Shown here: piece by piece, positions 36,308-46,929 of the stretch
Layout: each line of letters starts with the position of its first letter
Numbering within the stretch: position 1 is the first letter of the stretch
DNA from: Cephalopachus bancanus
Lineage: Eukaryota; Chordata; Mammalia; Primates; Tarsiidae
Assembly: GCA_027257055.1 (NCBI GenBank)
Contig: JAPVLO010000404.1
Span: forward strand, 1,054,001 to 1,118,000
Length of the DNA: 64,000 nt
Direction of reading: 5' to 3'
The notes under the pieces: model-generated
Database searches by the model: none
What the model saw: only the letters and a program-made list of their open reading frames with translations
Told to the model about the DNA's origin: nothing
Made by a program: the position numbers and the translations under genes

Positions 36308-36492
36308 CAGTGGTTATCAGTCTTTAGCATGCATTAGAATCACCCCAAGAGCTTATTAAACAAAATTGCTGGGCCCTGGCCCAATGTTCCCAATCCAGTA
36401 GGTATAGGGCAGGGCCTGAGCATTTGCGTTTCTAATACAATGCCTGATGTTGTTGTTGCCGCTGGTCTAGGGCCACATTTTGGAAACCACTG
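36308..36492 (+). mobile_element. MER5A: MER5A-type hAT MITE, full length
   Basis: From CAGTGGTTATCAGTC to GGAAACCACTG the 185-bp element is complete. Its terminal inverted repeats and the 'CTGGGCCCTGGCCCAATGTT...CCAGTAGGTATAGGGCAGGGCCTGAG' middle match MER5A. The 8-bp flanks do not match each other, so the TSD has decayed. Confidence 0.88.
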
Positions 36493-36626
36493 TTTTGTAG
36501 CATGGTTTTAGTTGATAAAAACAGCCTCTGACACTAGTTTTTTCACTTTGAGCAAGCACCTTTCCCTCTCTTCACCTACAAACTGAGATGGGTGCTATTA
36601 TGTGTGAACTCTTCTGTGATCTAAAG

Positions 36627-36627
<1 letters not shown>

Positions 36628-36677
<50 letters not shown>
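36628..36677 (+). repeat. (GT)n microsatellite
   Basis: An uninterrupted run of about 24 GT dinucleotides. Such perfect runs are normally length-polymorphic. The His/Thr run in the minus frame 36572-36811 is its translation. Confidence 0.97.
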
Positions 36678-36678
<1 letters not shown>

Positions 36679-36679
36679 G

Positions 36680-37875
36680 GATCTTAGCAGGCACTCTCAA
36701 GTTAGAGTAATTTGAGGAGATATATAGCAAGATCAATTTACAAAGGTATATAAAGGAAACCATAAAGAATAGTTCAGTTGCCCATGTTAGAAATGGTGGT
36801 ACCATTAACATCCATAAGCCTCAAGGGAGGGGTAAAAGAGGAGTTACAGCCAAGGTGGTGAGTGGAGACAGGCATTGTAAAACCAGTGAGCTGGCCCATG
36901 ATGACCCCTTTTGAAGGTAAATGTCTGTCTCATCCTGCCTCTACTCTGCATTGGCTGGACGAAAGATCACTCAAGTCACCCCCTCCTAGCATAGAGTGGA
37001 GAGATGAAGATGAGGCGAGCATGGGAAGGAATCAGGGAACATCCCACACAATGGAACTGGCAAATATAAACAGCAGCTGCTGGAAAATCTATCACAGTGA
37101 GTATATTTAATTATATATAGTATGTATATACATATATAAATGCACACACGCACACACATATATATGTAATTTTTTTTTTACTGCCACTCAGATATCTCAG
37201 AACATGCTCTCAAATAATGTTTTTCGTCCTTTTAGCCCCAACTAAGTATAATGCAGATGTTGATTAGTCATACTCATACTATCTGGGGAATTTTTTATGA
37301 CCCAAAAATGTTTCAGGTGTGATTACATGGAGAATGAGGCTTAGCGAAGAAAGGCATTGTCACCGACTTTCAACTTTCTCTCTGGCATGGATCAACCAGT
37401 GGTGATATGCTCGTTAAGATCCATCTAGTGTGGCCTGATTTGTAGTTGATTAGAAGGGCTCATACTTCCTCTGATCAGATATTTTTACATTTTACATGGT
37501 CTAGTTATGGTTTCTCACCATATTTGCCATTTCTTAATAATGAAGCAACTAAATGGTTCCAGCTTCTCTGGCAGGACTAAGTATTTCATATTGGAAACTC
37601 ACAACTTGAGAATCTAAATGAATCTAGAGCTCTGTCATTTTAGAATCTTTGCATTTTACTCAAGATGAATCTGAGACAAACAAAATGACCAAAGAGCAGT
37701 GTATAAAACAAATTGACTAAGTTATGTACACTGACTACTTATTATAGGCAAAGAATCTTGCAAGATGTCAGAAGGATTACACAAACCTATAACTGAGTCA
37801 TACTTAGGAGTTTAGGTTAATTTGTAGAGAAAAGGGAGACATGCCTGAAAAATAAGAGTAGTCATAAAAAGGTGG
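36680..37875. other. Gene-free stretch with AT/CA microsatellite
   Basis: A mixed (TA)n/(CA)n tract lies at about 37105-37165. The rest has no recognised gene or repeat. Confidence 0.45.
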
Positions 37876-37879
37876 AAAT

Positions 37880-38075
37880 ATTTTTCTAACTCATCTTGTT
37901 GGATGCTTTTGTGTTGTTTCCTCTTGTACTTTTCACTCAGAGCATTTATTATAATTTATCATTATATATTTGGGAAGTTATTTATTTAATTCTAGACTGT
38001 AACGAGGGCAGAATTATGTCATTTTTCCCCCACGAATGTGGCTAGGAACATTGGTAATCGTCTGTCGAATTAAAT
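37880..38075 (+). repeat. L2 3'-end fragment
   Basis: 'TCTAGACTGTAACGAGGGCAGAATTATGTC' and 'GGCTAGGAACATTGGTAATCG' resemble the L2 tail. Confidence 0.45.
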
Positions 38076-38364
38076 AACCACATAAATGCATATATAAAAA
38101 TGAAATCGTAGCTTAGTAGTTGAAAGTAGATAGGCAAAGATTTACTGGTCATGTATCGTGAACCAGATGCTTTGCAAAAGTTGTCACTTAATTATCATTG
38201 CAAAGATGACAACTATAGACAAGGCAGTGAGGACGTACTCAACTCTGCATGATCCTGTGCCATTGATGCTGCCTGACTGTTACAGAGTTAGTTTCCCTGT
38301 GTCTTCATTGTCACTTGTGTTTTCCTTCTGTGCCTCTGGCACCAATGCATCCACACCTTATCGT

Positions 38365-38550
38365 ATTTAGTGTTTCAAAGGGCTTTTCACTTTACAGAGG
38401 GCTTCATGTCCATCCATCAATAAATCCCCATAGCAGCTGAATGGAGGATCTAGTGTCTGTCCCACCTCACAAAAAAAGAAATATGTGGACTTCCCCAAGA
38501 TGCTGCCCAAGTCAAGAGCAGGACAGAACTTAAAGATGGGACTTCCACTT
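38365..38550 (-). repeat. MIR-type relic, antisense
   Basis: 'CAAAGGGCTTTTCACTTTACAGAGG...AATAAATCCCCATAGCAGCTGAATGGAGG...CTTCCCCAAGATGCTGCCCAAGTC' fits a diverged minus-strand MIR. The dense overlapping frames at 38367-38877 on both strands lie over and next to it, without family resemblance. Confidence 0.4.
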
Positions 38551-39455
38551 CCAAAGCTCGTGCTGCCCCAAGCAACGGGATTGTACTGCAGTTTGTCTGT
38601 AGTGTTTGTGACAGCTTTTGAAGCAGCCAAGTTTCTTTTTTGTTCCTCTTCTCCCTTGGTATTGAGTTTTGGAAACACAATTGTATTTAGAATTCTCCGG
38701 CACTGAAAGGTGCTTCTCCCCATGGATTAGAATCAAATGTGTGAATAGCATCCAAAAGGTTAATCTGTTTACCCAACTAGAACATTTTGCACTGCAGAAA
38801 AAAACTAGAAGTAGCATTTCTTGGCTGCTCCAGATGTCCTGGGCTTCGAGCTGCTTTATTTGCATTTGGTATTTCAAAGCTGGTGATCAATTTACAATTA
38901 TAATTGCCATCAAAATTTTACTTTAACTAGCACTTTGTGAAGGAAAACATCAATTTACATTATTTTGCAGAGTTGGAAAATATCTGATGATTTACAAAAC
39001 AAAAATGAGTTTCATCAAGACAAGTAAGTACAAATTTGCTGCCGCTGCTCTACATTGTAAGCATTTCCTAATACAGGATCTTGTTATTTTCACACGTGTT
39101 TTATATTCACTATGCTAGTCCATAATAAGATAATTCTAATCACTGAATTATACAGCTGCTCTAAGAGAATGAAGAGCGCAAACATGAATGAGAAAATGAA
39201 ACAGCTGATTATAAAGTGTACACTGGATATCTGTCTTGGTGGGACTTGTAACTAGATTAACAGTGAGCCTGATTCCATATGTGTCTCTTACATTTCATAT
39301 CTCCTTTGAAACACACAATGTTATATACACTTCTTACACTATCAAGGGAATTCTTGTCAGTGAGTTAGAGGAGTTCTTAGAAATATTTCCATTTCTTAAA
39401 GTACAATAATAGCAGGAAGAAGGGATCATAAATTATTCATTGAATATATTGTTTT
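38550..39455. other. Repeat-free block holding an exon-like segment
   Basis: About 0.9 kb without any repeat I can see, unusual in this window. It includes the splice-bounded open segment 38971-39023. Candidate conserved noncoding or transcribed block. Confidence 0.4.
38971..39023 (+). other. Exon-like segment, 53 nt, unproven
   Basis: A 3' splice-site context 'TTACATTATTTTGCAG' ends at 38970 and a strong 5' splice-site context 'CAA|GTAAGTA' begins at 39024. Frame 1 is open across the segment and would encode SWKISDDLQNKNEFHQD plus a split codon. The peptide is not one I recognise. The polypyrimidine tract is weak and the last exon base is A, not G, so this could be a chance pair or a noncoding-RNA exon. 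Confidence 0.25.
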
Positions 39456-39459
39456 GAGA

Positions 39460-39575
39460 GTTGATAGGTAATAGTAAACATTTATTAAGTGCTTGCTTTG
39501 AGATAGGCTCTGTGCCAGGAACATTATATGTATAATTTCATATAATGCTTGCAAGAATCAATGAGGGTAAGCTCT
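39460..39575 (-). repeat. MIR, antisense fragment
   Basis: 'AAACATTTATTAAGTGCTTGCTTTGAGATAGGCTCTGTGCCAGGAAC...ATAATTTCATATAATGCTTGC' is a minus-strand MIR 3' part. Confidence 0.65.
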
Positions 39576-39580
39576 TTCAC

Positions 39581-39954
39581 TGTTACGAACTGCTGTGACT
39601 TGAATGTCCATGTCTTCCCCAAATTCACGTGTTTGAAACCTTATCACCATTGTGATGGGAGAAGGGGATGAAGCCTTCGGGAAGTGGCTAGATCATGAGG
39701 GCAGAGCCCTCAAAAATGGGATTAGTGCCCTTATCAGAGAGGCTCCAAGAGTTGCCATGCTCCTTCCACTATGTGACAACACAACAGAAAGGTACCATCT
39801 ATGAACAAGAAAGCAGGATCCCACCGGAAACCAATCTATCAGCCCCTTGCTCTTGAACTTCCCAATCTCCAGACCTAAGAGAAATACATTTCTGTTGTTT
39901 GTGAGCTACCCAGCTTATAGTATTTTGTCATAGCAGTTCAAATGGATTAAGACA
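39581..39954 (+). repeat. MLT1-like (ERVL-MaLR) solo LTR
   Basis: Starts TG and ends CA. 'CCAAATTCACGTGTTTGAAACC', 'AGCCTTCGGGAAGTGGCTAG', 'GGGATTAGTGCCCTTATCAG', 'TTCCACTATGTGACAAC', 'GAACTTCCCAATCTCCAGACC' and 'GAAATACATTTCTGTTGTTTG' occur in MaLR LTR order. A solo LTR of about 374 bp; no internal retroviral sequence next to it. Confidence 0.8.
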
Positions 39955-40329
39955 TGAATCTTTTCTCAAAAATGAGGAAACTAAAGTTTAGAGTGGTTTA
40001 GTTGTCTAAGGTTCTATAGCCAGTTAGAAATAAAGTATTAAATAATAGTTTGCCAAATAAAAGTGAAAAGGCAGAAAGTATTAATCTCTGGTTCTGAATT
40101 GTATTGTTAGTCTGATAAAAGTAAAATAATTGATATGCAAATTATACAGGCTTAGAATGAGAAAAAAAACCTTTGGATTGAAAAGTCCCTGAAAACAAAG
40201 ACTATGTCTTACTTATTTTGGGATTTTCTTGCATACACAGAAAATATTGAGTTGAATTTTGTTCAGCCTCAAGCATTCCAAGGTTAAAGAGTCTACAATC
40301 TAAACTATTCTTGAGAAGTTCCAGGTATC

Positions 40330-40640
40330 AAAAAATTCTTTTTTTTTTTTTTGAGTTGGAGTCTTATTCTGTCGCCCAGACTGGAGTGCAGTGGCTGCTC
40401 CCGGCCACCGCAGCCTCGACCTGCTGGACACCGGCAATCCTTCCGCCTCAGCCTTCCAAGTAGCCGGAATTACAGGCATGTACTACCACGCCTGGCTGAT
40501 TTTTTGATTTATTGTAGAGATGAGGTCTCGCTGCCCAGGCGGGTCTCGAACCCGCGGGCTCAGGCAATCCACTCACCTCAACCTCCCAAAGGCGCGGGAT
40601 TATAGGCTGAGCCACCGAGCCCGGCCCAAAAAATTCTTTT
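40330..40640 (-). mobile_element. Young Alu-type SINE, full length, antisense, TSD
   Basis: Body about 40343-40627 on the minus strand: poly-T, 'GAGTTGGAGT' (the 'ACTCCAACTC' end), 'GACCTGCTGGACACCGGC', ending 'AGGCTGAGCCACCGAGCCCGG'. Flanked by AAAAAATTCTTTT at 40330-40342 and 40628-40640. The plus frames 40351-40720 are Alu antisense frames. Confidence 0.95.
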
Positions 40641-40644
40641 ATCT

Positions 40645-41600
40645 GTTAATTAACAATATTTCTCTCCAAAGTTTTCCTCTGTTGAAATTGTATGATCATG
40701 GGAGCATAAATGATCAATAATAACCACTGATAATGTAGCATTGATATCCAAAATAGATGTTGCAATTTACATTGAGCTGTCAGTATCCCAATATTAGTTT
40801 AAACTGTTAACCTACAATGATTTATCTCAGAGCAATGACTTTTTTTTTCTTGTCTACTTTTAGGTCAGCTAGGAAATGCTTAAAACACACCAGTCCCCGA
40901 TTTCCACTACAGATCAAATTGATCTGAATATCTGGAGTTATCTGAACATAATAATTTTTAAGCAATTCCCCAGATAAAACCAATGTTATAGAGAAATGCA
41001 CACTAGTTGCCTAGCTTCCCAGGCAGGAGAATCCAGAATGACATTATTTTTATAATTAATCAAGCACTGAGGTACAAAAATTGATTTTAACCTTGCCTAA
41101 AAGTTAATTAGACTTAGGAAATTAATAACATGCTAATCATGAATTTGTCTAATAGAACATGAAATTGTCTAATATAGAAAACAGAATGCTGAACTATGGG
41201 GACTTACCATTGTACACATTCACTATCTGAAAACATCTTTTTCTTTTTCATTTAACTGGGTGGATAAATGTATCAAATCATTGCTTTGTAAGACTAGAAT
41301 CTTAACAGAAAGAGTCAGTAGTTTGGGGATATTTTTCTTAAGGTGTGAAGAATCCTGATAACATCCTCATTTGAGACGATGAATTTTGTCATCGTCTCAA
41401 AAACTAACAACAATGTTCTTTTGTCCAAATCCCGATGTCCTACAGATTCAGAATCCTTTGGATTGTCTAAATTCATATTGCCAAATATACTTCTTTGGAC
41501 CCTGTTTTTCTATGATTTCATACTTAATCCACACCCTCCTTCTTTCATTAGATATACTGCTTCATCTTATAGATCTTAACGTTGGCAACATTCTATTTCT
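40645..41600. other. Gene-free AT-rich stretch
   Basis: Nothing recognisable. The frames at 41379-41661 are short and overlap one another. Confidence 0.45.
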
Positions 41601-41604
41601 ATTA

Positions 41605-41856
41605 TACTGGGGTATCAAAAAATGTATACACATTTTTAAGAGAAATGTATACTTTTATTGACACTCCCAGTTATTCTAAAAAAATATGCATATAATCAGA
41701 AGTGTCTGGACGCTGAAGGCAACCACTTTGAGCACTTGTTATAATTGCAGAAGTCAAACATGACTTCTATTCATCTTTTGTTTTTGGCATACATTGAGTA
41801 TTACAATTTTAATGTAGTTTTTTTTTCTTAAGATGTTTATACATTTTGGGGGAACC
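41605..41856. mobile_element. Fold-back MITE of mariner type, about 250 bp
   Basis: The left end 'GGGGTATCAAAAAATGTATA' and the right end, read in reverse complement, 'GGTTCCCCCAAAATGTATAA' align over about 30 bp including 'CACATTTTTAAG' against 'ACATCTTAAG'. Between them is AT-rich sequence without a transposase frame. Ends and length suit a Tc1/mariner MITE. Confidence 0.7.
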
Positions 41857-41859
41857 TTC

Positions 41860-43325
41860 TGCATTTCCTTGATTGTATTAGTCACAAGTTCTAGGGTTCT
41901 TGAAGCATAGTCTATAGAATGCCCATCAAATGTATGGAAGACAGGGACCTTGGAGAGAGAACAAACATTAGAAAAGCATTTAGTTCTTAACCTACTTTTC
42001 CACTGAGACGTTCATCAAGATTGATGCTCACTTATATAAGCATACCCAGATTTTGAAAACCTTGTCAAATTATCTCTATTTTTTAAAAAATCTGGGTTCT
42101 TCCCATTTTTTAGGCTTTCCTCAAATGCCTGAAAATTGCTGGCTGTCAGTTCATATTTAAGAACAAGTCAATAGAAAAGCTGGTTTGGAGCTCTGTGTTC
42201 AAGGGTAGGTCTAGCTTTAGGGCAATCAGAGAGAGTGAGCAGAGCACTCAATCGGGTACTTTGTGCTGGGCTCCCCTCACCTCCCCCTCCCCCCCGCACT
42301 GCCACCCACACATCCTGGAAGGCAGCAATACTCTGATTTCATCATACCGTTTAGTCAGATTCTTTAGAACTCTTCCAATTTTTTTGCCTGAGGACTGGAG
42401 TAGGAGTGTCAATATCAGGAGGTCTATATAAAGACTTTTGATTCTTTTTTTAGTTCCAGCCCAGGGTTCATTCTGCTTCCCTTTTCAACTTCAGCCCCCA
42501 AGCTTCAGACCGGGCTGAGTCTGTTTCTGCCCTGCTTGGCTTGGAGTGCTGATGACCTCTTTGGTGAAACTTTTCTCTGTTCTCACAAGAACAGCTAATG
42601 CTGTCTCCTCTGGGGTTCCACCTTCTTCACCTTTATGTATACCCTTCTTCAGTTTCATTTTACAAGTAGCAAAACTTGTCCGGAGAGATGATGTGGTGTT
42701 TACAAGGTTAAATACCAGAGACACAGAAGTATCTCATTCAAATCCGTGTAATCTACATGTGTCCATTGTGGTGACCCAACGAGGTTCTGGATAATCTCTA
42801 TTTTGGATGAATTTCAAAGGTGTTTGAGGAGGAAATAAGGGGGTAGAGAGGTCAGAAGTTCATTACATAAGATGCTTTCTGAAGACCTCTTTACTGTGTA
42901 ATTTGTGTACTCACAGAAGCTTAACAGTGTTTTCCACTGTAATTTTGGCCAGGGTGCAGCGGTACAGACACATTCGGTACATTTAGTCCTGTAGAATCAG
43001 GTAGGACTGACCCTTAAGAGCTGTAAGTCTGAAGTAGAACACACAGAATAAGCTGCTTGTTCAACTGGAAACATGTATAGGAAATGGAGCGTATCTTTGG
43101 ACTACAGAGAGGAAAGAAATATATGCATTAATTTCCCAGGAGAAATAAACATCTTCCATAAACCTAAGTAGAAAAGCAGTCCTGCAGCCTAGGTCTTTGC
43201 CCCATAACTCACATTCTCACATTACTAGCCACAGTTCCCAGTTCTCCTTTCCTGGCATATGACTGGGGTTTCCAACTAGCAGAGGGAGATCCGTAACAGC
43301 ATTGGATTGTGGACGCTGTCATTAT
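41860..43325. other. Gene-free stretch
   Basis: About 1.5 kb without a supported gene or named repeat. A C-rich run lies at 42275-42300. Confidence 0.4.
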
Positions 43326-43329
43326 TACG

Positions 43330-43772
43330 TGTTAATTGTGTTCCTCCCAAAGACGTTGAAATCCTAACTCCCAGTGCCTGTGAATGAGACCTGATTCAGA
43401 AGAAAAAGGGCCTTTGCAGATGATCAAGTCGAGATGAGGTCATGAGGATGGGCCCTAATCAATCCCCTGTGAATGGTGTCTTCATGAAAGGGAACAATTT
43501 GAATCCAGGAGCAGATACGCACAGAGGAAAGACGATGTGAAGACACAGTGAAAATGTTATCTACAAGCCAAGGAACCTCTGAGGTTACCAGAAGCCAGGG
43601 GAGAAACATGGGACAGAGATTCTCTCCCCCCACACTCCTCAGAAGTTACCAAACCAGCTGATACCTTGATTTCTGACTTTGAGCCTCCAGAACTGTAAGA
43701 CGATAAATGGTTTGTGTAAGCCACTCAGTGTGCAGTACTTTGTTACAACAACTCTAGGAAACGAATACAATC
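43330..43772 (+). repeat. MLT1-like (ERVL-MaLR) solo LTR
   Basis: 'TGTTCCTCCCAAAGACGTTGAAATCC', 'GAGATGAGGTCATGAGGATGGGCCCTAATC', 'GATGTGAAGACACAG', 'CTGACTTTGAGCCTCCAGAACTGTAAG' and 'TAAGCCACTCAGTGTGCAGTACTTTGTTACAACAAC' follow the MLT1A-like order. A solo LTR with no adjacent internal region. Confidence 0.85.
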
Positions 43773-44180
43773 ACAAACTTGCTTTTGCCTCTGTCGCCTC
43801 TCCAAGACGCAGAGCCTTCTTTCTGAAATGAAGGAACTAGACAACATGATCTCTAGCTCTCAACTTTCCTGACCTCTTTGGGACTAACTTGATACACCGA
43901 TTCTTCGGCTGTGCCAACCTCACTGCTTCCTCCTTGATTCCTTCTCCCCGGCCCTTGGCTTGGATGGGGCATGGCTAGCGGTAGTTCATTCTTCTCCGGT
44001 CTCCTGGGGAAATGTGCCTGGAGTACAACCTCCTCTCCCCAGTAATGATGGCAAGTATTAGAGGAAAGACTCACTGTGTCTCCTGCAAACATCACAGACC
44101 CCCTGTCTTCCCCTCATCTCTGCTTGCAGATTTCAGGTCAGATATTCCACGCTGGAGATTACAGCCTGGATTCAGCACAC

Positions 44181-44221
44181 CTGTGCATGGTATTCATAAA
44201 ACCTGTGCATGGTATTCATAA
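44181..44221 (+). repeat. Two-copy 22-bp tandem duplication
   Basis: CTGTGCATGGTATTCATAAAAC is repeated immediately as CTGTGCATGGTATTCATAAC; the shared core is 18 bp identical. Confidence 0.9.
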
Positions 44222-44689
44222 CATGCGTTATGTTTTATTTTAATTTTTAAAGTAAAAACAGTTGCTAATATTTAAAAATGGCATCATTTCACATCAAAAT
44301 CTGAGTTTTTGGCATAGTGAGCCGGGAGTCTCACAGAGTCATGCTGAAGAATACTTCCAGCTCGTTTCCAAGGAGAAAAGGTCACCTGTGAAGAGGCCCT
44401 CTCTGGTTTGCCACTGCCCCTTCCCCTGCTTCTCTTCCTTCCCCAGGCTCCATGCTGGCATCTCTCATAAAGGCGACCTCCACATGCCCACAGGCATTTG
44501 AATTGGGGCCTCTGCAGACATGATGGTGAGAACTATTTATCTCTCTAATTTCTCTGGGGATACAGAATTGAGTTTGAGTCATTTTGTGTGCCTCATGTGT
44601 TATGCAAGAGGACATGATATATCTACATATGCCTATTCCCTGTAATGTTAGGGATACAAGGGGAGAGGCAAAAGAAAACCTGGAAACTA

Positions 44690-45205
44690 TTTATACAAGA
44701 TTGTGTATCAATTCTCACATGTGGAAACTTTAGTCACCTTCAGAGTCCTCTCTGTTTGATGCGGTACACCTGTGGAGATGCTTTTTCCACTGCTCAGTTT
44801 TTGAGCTTGTCAGTTTTGACGCCTTTTAGTGCTTCTGCCATTTTTTGTTTCACTTCTCATCAGCAAAGCGTTTCCCTTTGAGGACTTTTTTCATCCAGGG
44901 AAACAAACAAACAAAAATCACCTGGGGCAAGATTGAGTGAATAGGGAGGGTGGTGCATGGGGTCATGCAGCTTTTGGCAAAAACTGGTGAACATTCAGCA
45001 TGGTGTGGGCAGGTGCACTCATAAATCACCCATTATGAAATGGACAAGAACACTGGAAGAATCTCAAAAAAAAAAAAAAAAATTCACTAAAGCCAAACAC
45101 AGCCTCTTACAACAATGCTAGCTGGTACGCTGATGCTGATGTTCCTACAACATTCACCTAGTGAGGGAAACCTTTGCTACAAAAAATAATTCTGTTCTTT
45201 TGGGG
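44690..45205 (-). mobile_element. Tc1/mariner DNA transposon relic (copy 2)
   Basis: It matches copy 1 (33244-33772) through most of its length, e.g. 'GATGCTTTTTCCACTGCTCA', 'GCCTTTTAGTGCTTCTGCC', 'GAATAGGGAGGGTGG' and 'CACTAAAGCCAAACACAGCC'. It carries a poly(A) run of 20 at 45067 that copy 1 lacks. Frameshifts and gaps leave no useful frame. Confidence 0.8.
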
Positions 45206-45209
45206 TTCC

Positions 45210-46105
45210 CCATTCATATGCTCCCATGAGAGTATGTACACTGTGGAAATTAGACAGATATTTACTTAAAATCATTTTGTTCACTATCTAAAAATCAATC
45301 TTTTAAGTACGATGTGTGTGTAAAGCCAGACCAGATAATAGTCCTGCTTCAGGGGTGACAGTCTACTCTGACTCAAAACACTGAGTCATGCAGATAAGAG
45401 ATTCAAGAAACAAGTAAAAAGTGTAAAAACAAATGCAAGGTATGAGGCAAATTCAGAAGAAAGAAAGAACACTTCTACCTGGGGTCATAGCAGGAATTTT
45501 GCAATCATGTTGAGGGACATTTTAGCTGCGGCTTGGGAAAATGGCAGGCTACACTCACACACGAAGAAAAATGAGCACTGAGTGAGTCCGTGTGGGGGTA
45601 ATTTTGAGGAATAACAAATAGTTTCATTTGAATGAGTTGAGAAAAGTCATGGGGAATCAGCTAGAGGGACTAATTGGGAACTGTCTAACCGTGGCATGAA
45701 TGCTAGGCCTAAGGAGTTCGGCAGCCCTGAGTTATGAATCTTTTAAAGAAGCTATGTTTTATTCTTTGGCTGCAAATTAGACAAGAAGGTTGTGCTTCAT
45801 CAGCTCTGTTCTTCAAAAAGAAAAATGGCCATTTATGTTTGTACCTACAAGCTTCAAGGTGGAAAAGACTCCCTTTATGATTTTTCTTCATTCTTCTATT
45901 TGTAGCAGTTTTTAGGGAAAATGGTCTTGTACAATTCTTAGAAGGCAGGTCTAAAGTAGCAACACCTCGTTCATAGCTCTGATGCAACTTTCCCTTTTCG
46001 GGCATGAGCCTGTTTGCATTCCCCACTTATGCAAAAGTATTCTCAACCTGCATTGGCTGTTCATTGAGTGAACTGATTTGTTGTTTTGACACTTGAGTTA
46101 GAGGA
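45210..46105. other. Gene-free stretch
   Basis: No gene supported. The 105-codon minus frame 45709-46026 has no recognised domain. A dispersed-repeat-like phrase may lie at 45480-45560. Confidence 0.4.
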
Positions 46106-46109
46106 GTCA

Positions 46110-46275
46110 TTTCCTTTCACGTTTTTTTCTTTCTACCTCTTTCCCTCCCAACTTTCTCTCCCTCTTTCCCTCACACCTTTGTCTCCCTCCCTCTCTGTCT
46201 TTCTTTCTGCCTCATCTCCTCCCTTCCTTCTTCTGTCCTCTCTCCTCTCTCCTCTCTTTCTCACTGCTTCCTTAC
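46110..46275 (+). repeat. Polypyrimidine low-complexity tract
   Basis: A 160-bp run of C and T with few purines. The Ser/Leu/Pro-rich plus frame and Arg/Glu/Gly-rich minus frame (46086-46340) are its artefacts. Confidence 0.92.
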
Positions 46276-46289
46276 CCCCTTTGCAAGAT

Positions 46290-46555
46290 GATAAAAAGGT
46301 TAAGAGCGATGAATTTATAGTCATGTGGCCTGGCTTATAATGATAGTGTTACTACCGATTGATTGCAGAATCCTGAGATTAGCCATTTAGCTTCTTTGAG
46401 CCTCAGTTTTCTCATCTGCAAAATGGGATAATGCTAATATCTACCTCATAAAGTTATTGAGGATATTCATGCATTAATGCATGCAAAACACTTAGACAAG
46501 TGCCTGACACATTTTAAGTACTCAGTAAGTGTTAGCTATTGTTATTACCTGCTGC
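46290..46555 (+). repeat. MIR SINE, near full length
   Basis: 'GCTTCTTTGAGCCTCAGTTTTCTCATCTGC', 'ATGGGATAATGCTAATATCTACCTCATAAAG', 'AGTGCCTGACACATTTTAAGTACTCAGTAAGTG' is a well-kept MIR core and tail. Confidence 0.88.
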
Positions 46556-46657
46556 TGTATCTGCCGCTTTTCTTTTTCACATTCATTATACTTGAGTAGG
46601 AGTTTTTTTAAAGATATGGTGATAAATAATTGATAGTTGTTCCTTGTTTGATTTTAG

Positions 46658-46925
46658 GCGGGTTGCGGATTGCTTGAACTCAGGAGTCTGAGACCAGCCT
46701 TGGCAAGATAGTGAGATCTCGTTTCTACAAAAAAAAATTTTAAATGTTAGCGGGGCATGGTGGTGCATACCTGTAGTCCCACCTACTCCGGAGGCTGAGA
46801 TAGGAGGATCTCTTGAGTCTAGGAGGTCAAGACTGCAGTGAATCATGATTGTGCCACTGTACTCCAGTCTGGGTGATAGAGTGAGATTCTGACTTGGAAA
46901 AAAAAAGAAAAGAAAAAGAAAAAAG
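46658..46925 (+). mobile_element. Older Alu-type SINE, 5'-truncated
   Basis: It begins inside the left arm at 'GATTGCTTGAACTCAGGAGTCTGAGACC' and ends 'GATTCTGACTTGGAAAAAAAAAG'. AluJ-like, without the young subfamily end. The 124-codon minus frame 46586-46960 is Alu antisense. Confidence 0.9.
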
Positions 46926-46929
46926 ATTG

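Noticed and set aside
36628..36677. CRISPR-like or satellite array.
   Set aside because: Simple dinucleotide repeat without spacers; the DNA is mammalian.
38367..38926. Cluster of five overlapping frames of 73-118 codons on both strands.
   Set aside because: Mutually exclusive frames, partly over a MIR-type relic, with no family resemblance. The block itself remains of interest as repeat-free DNA.
39581..39954. LTR considered as part of a full provirus with 43330-43772.
   Set aside because: The two LTRs are of different MaLR subtypes, and no retroviral internal sequence lies between them. Both are solo relics.
46086..46340. Ser/Leu/Pro-rich frame resembling a secreted or membrane protein.
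   Set aside because: It is the translation of a polypyrimidine low-complexity tract.
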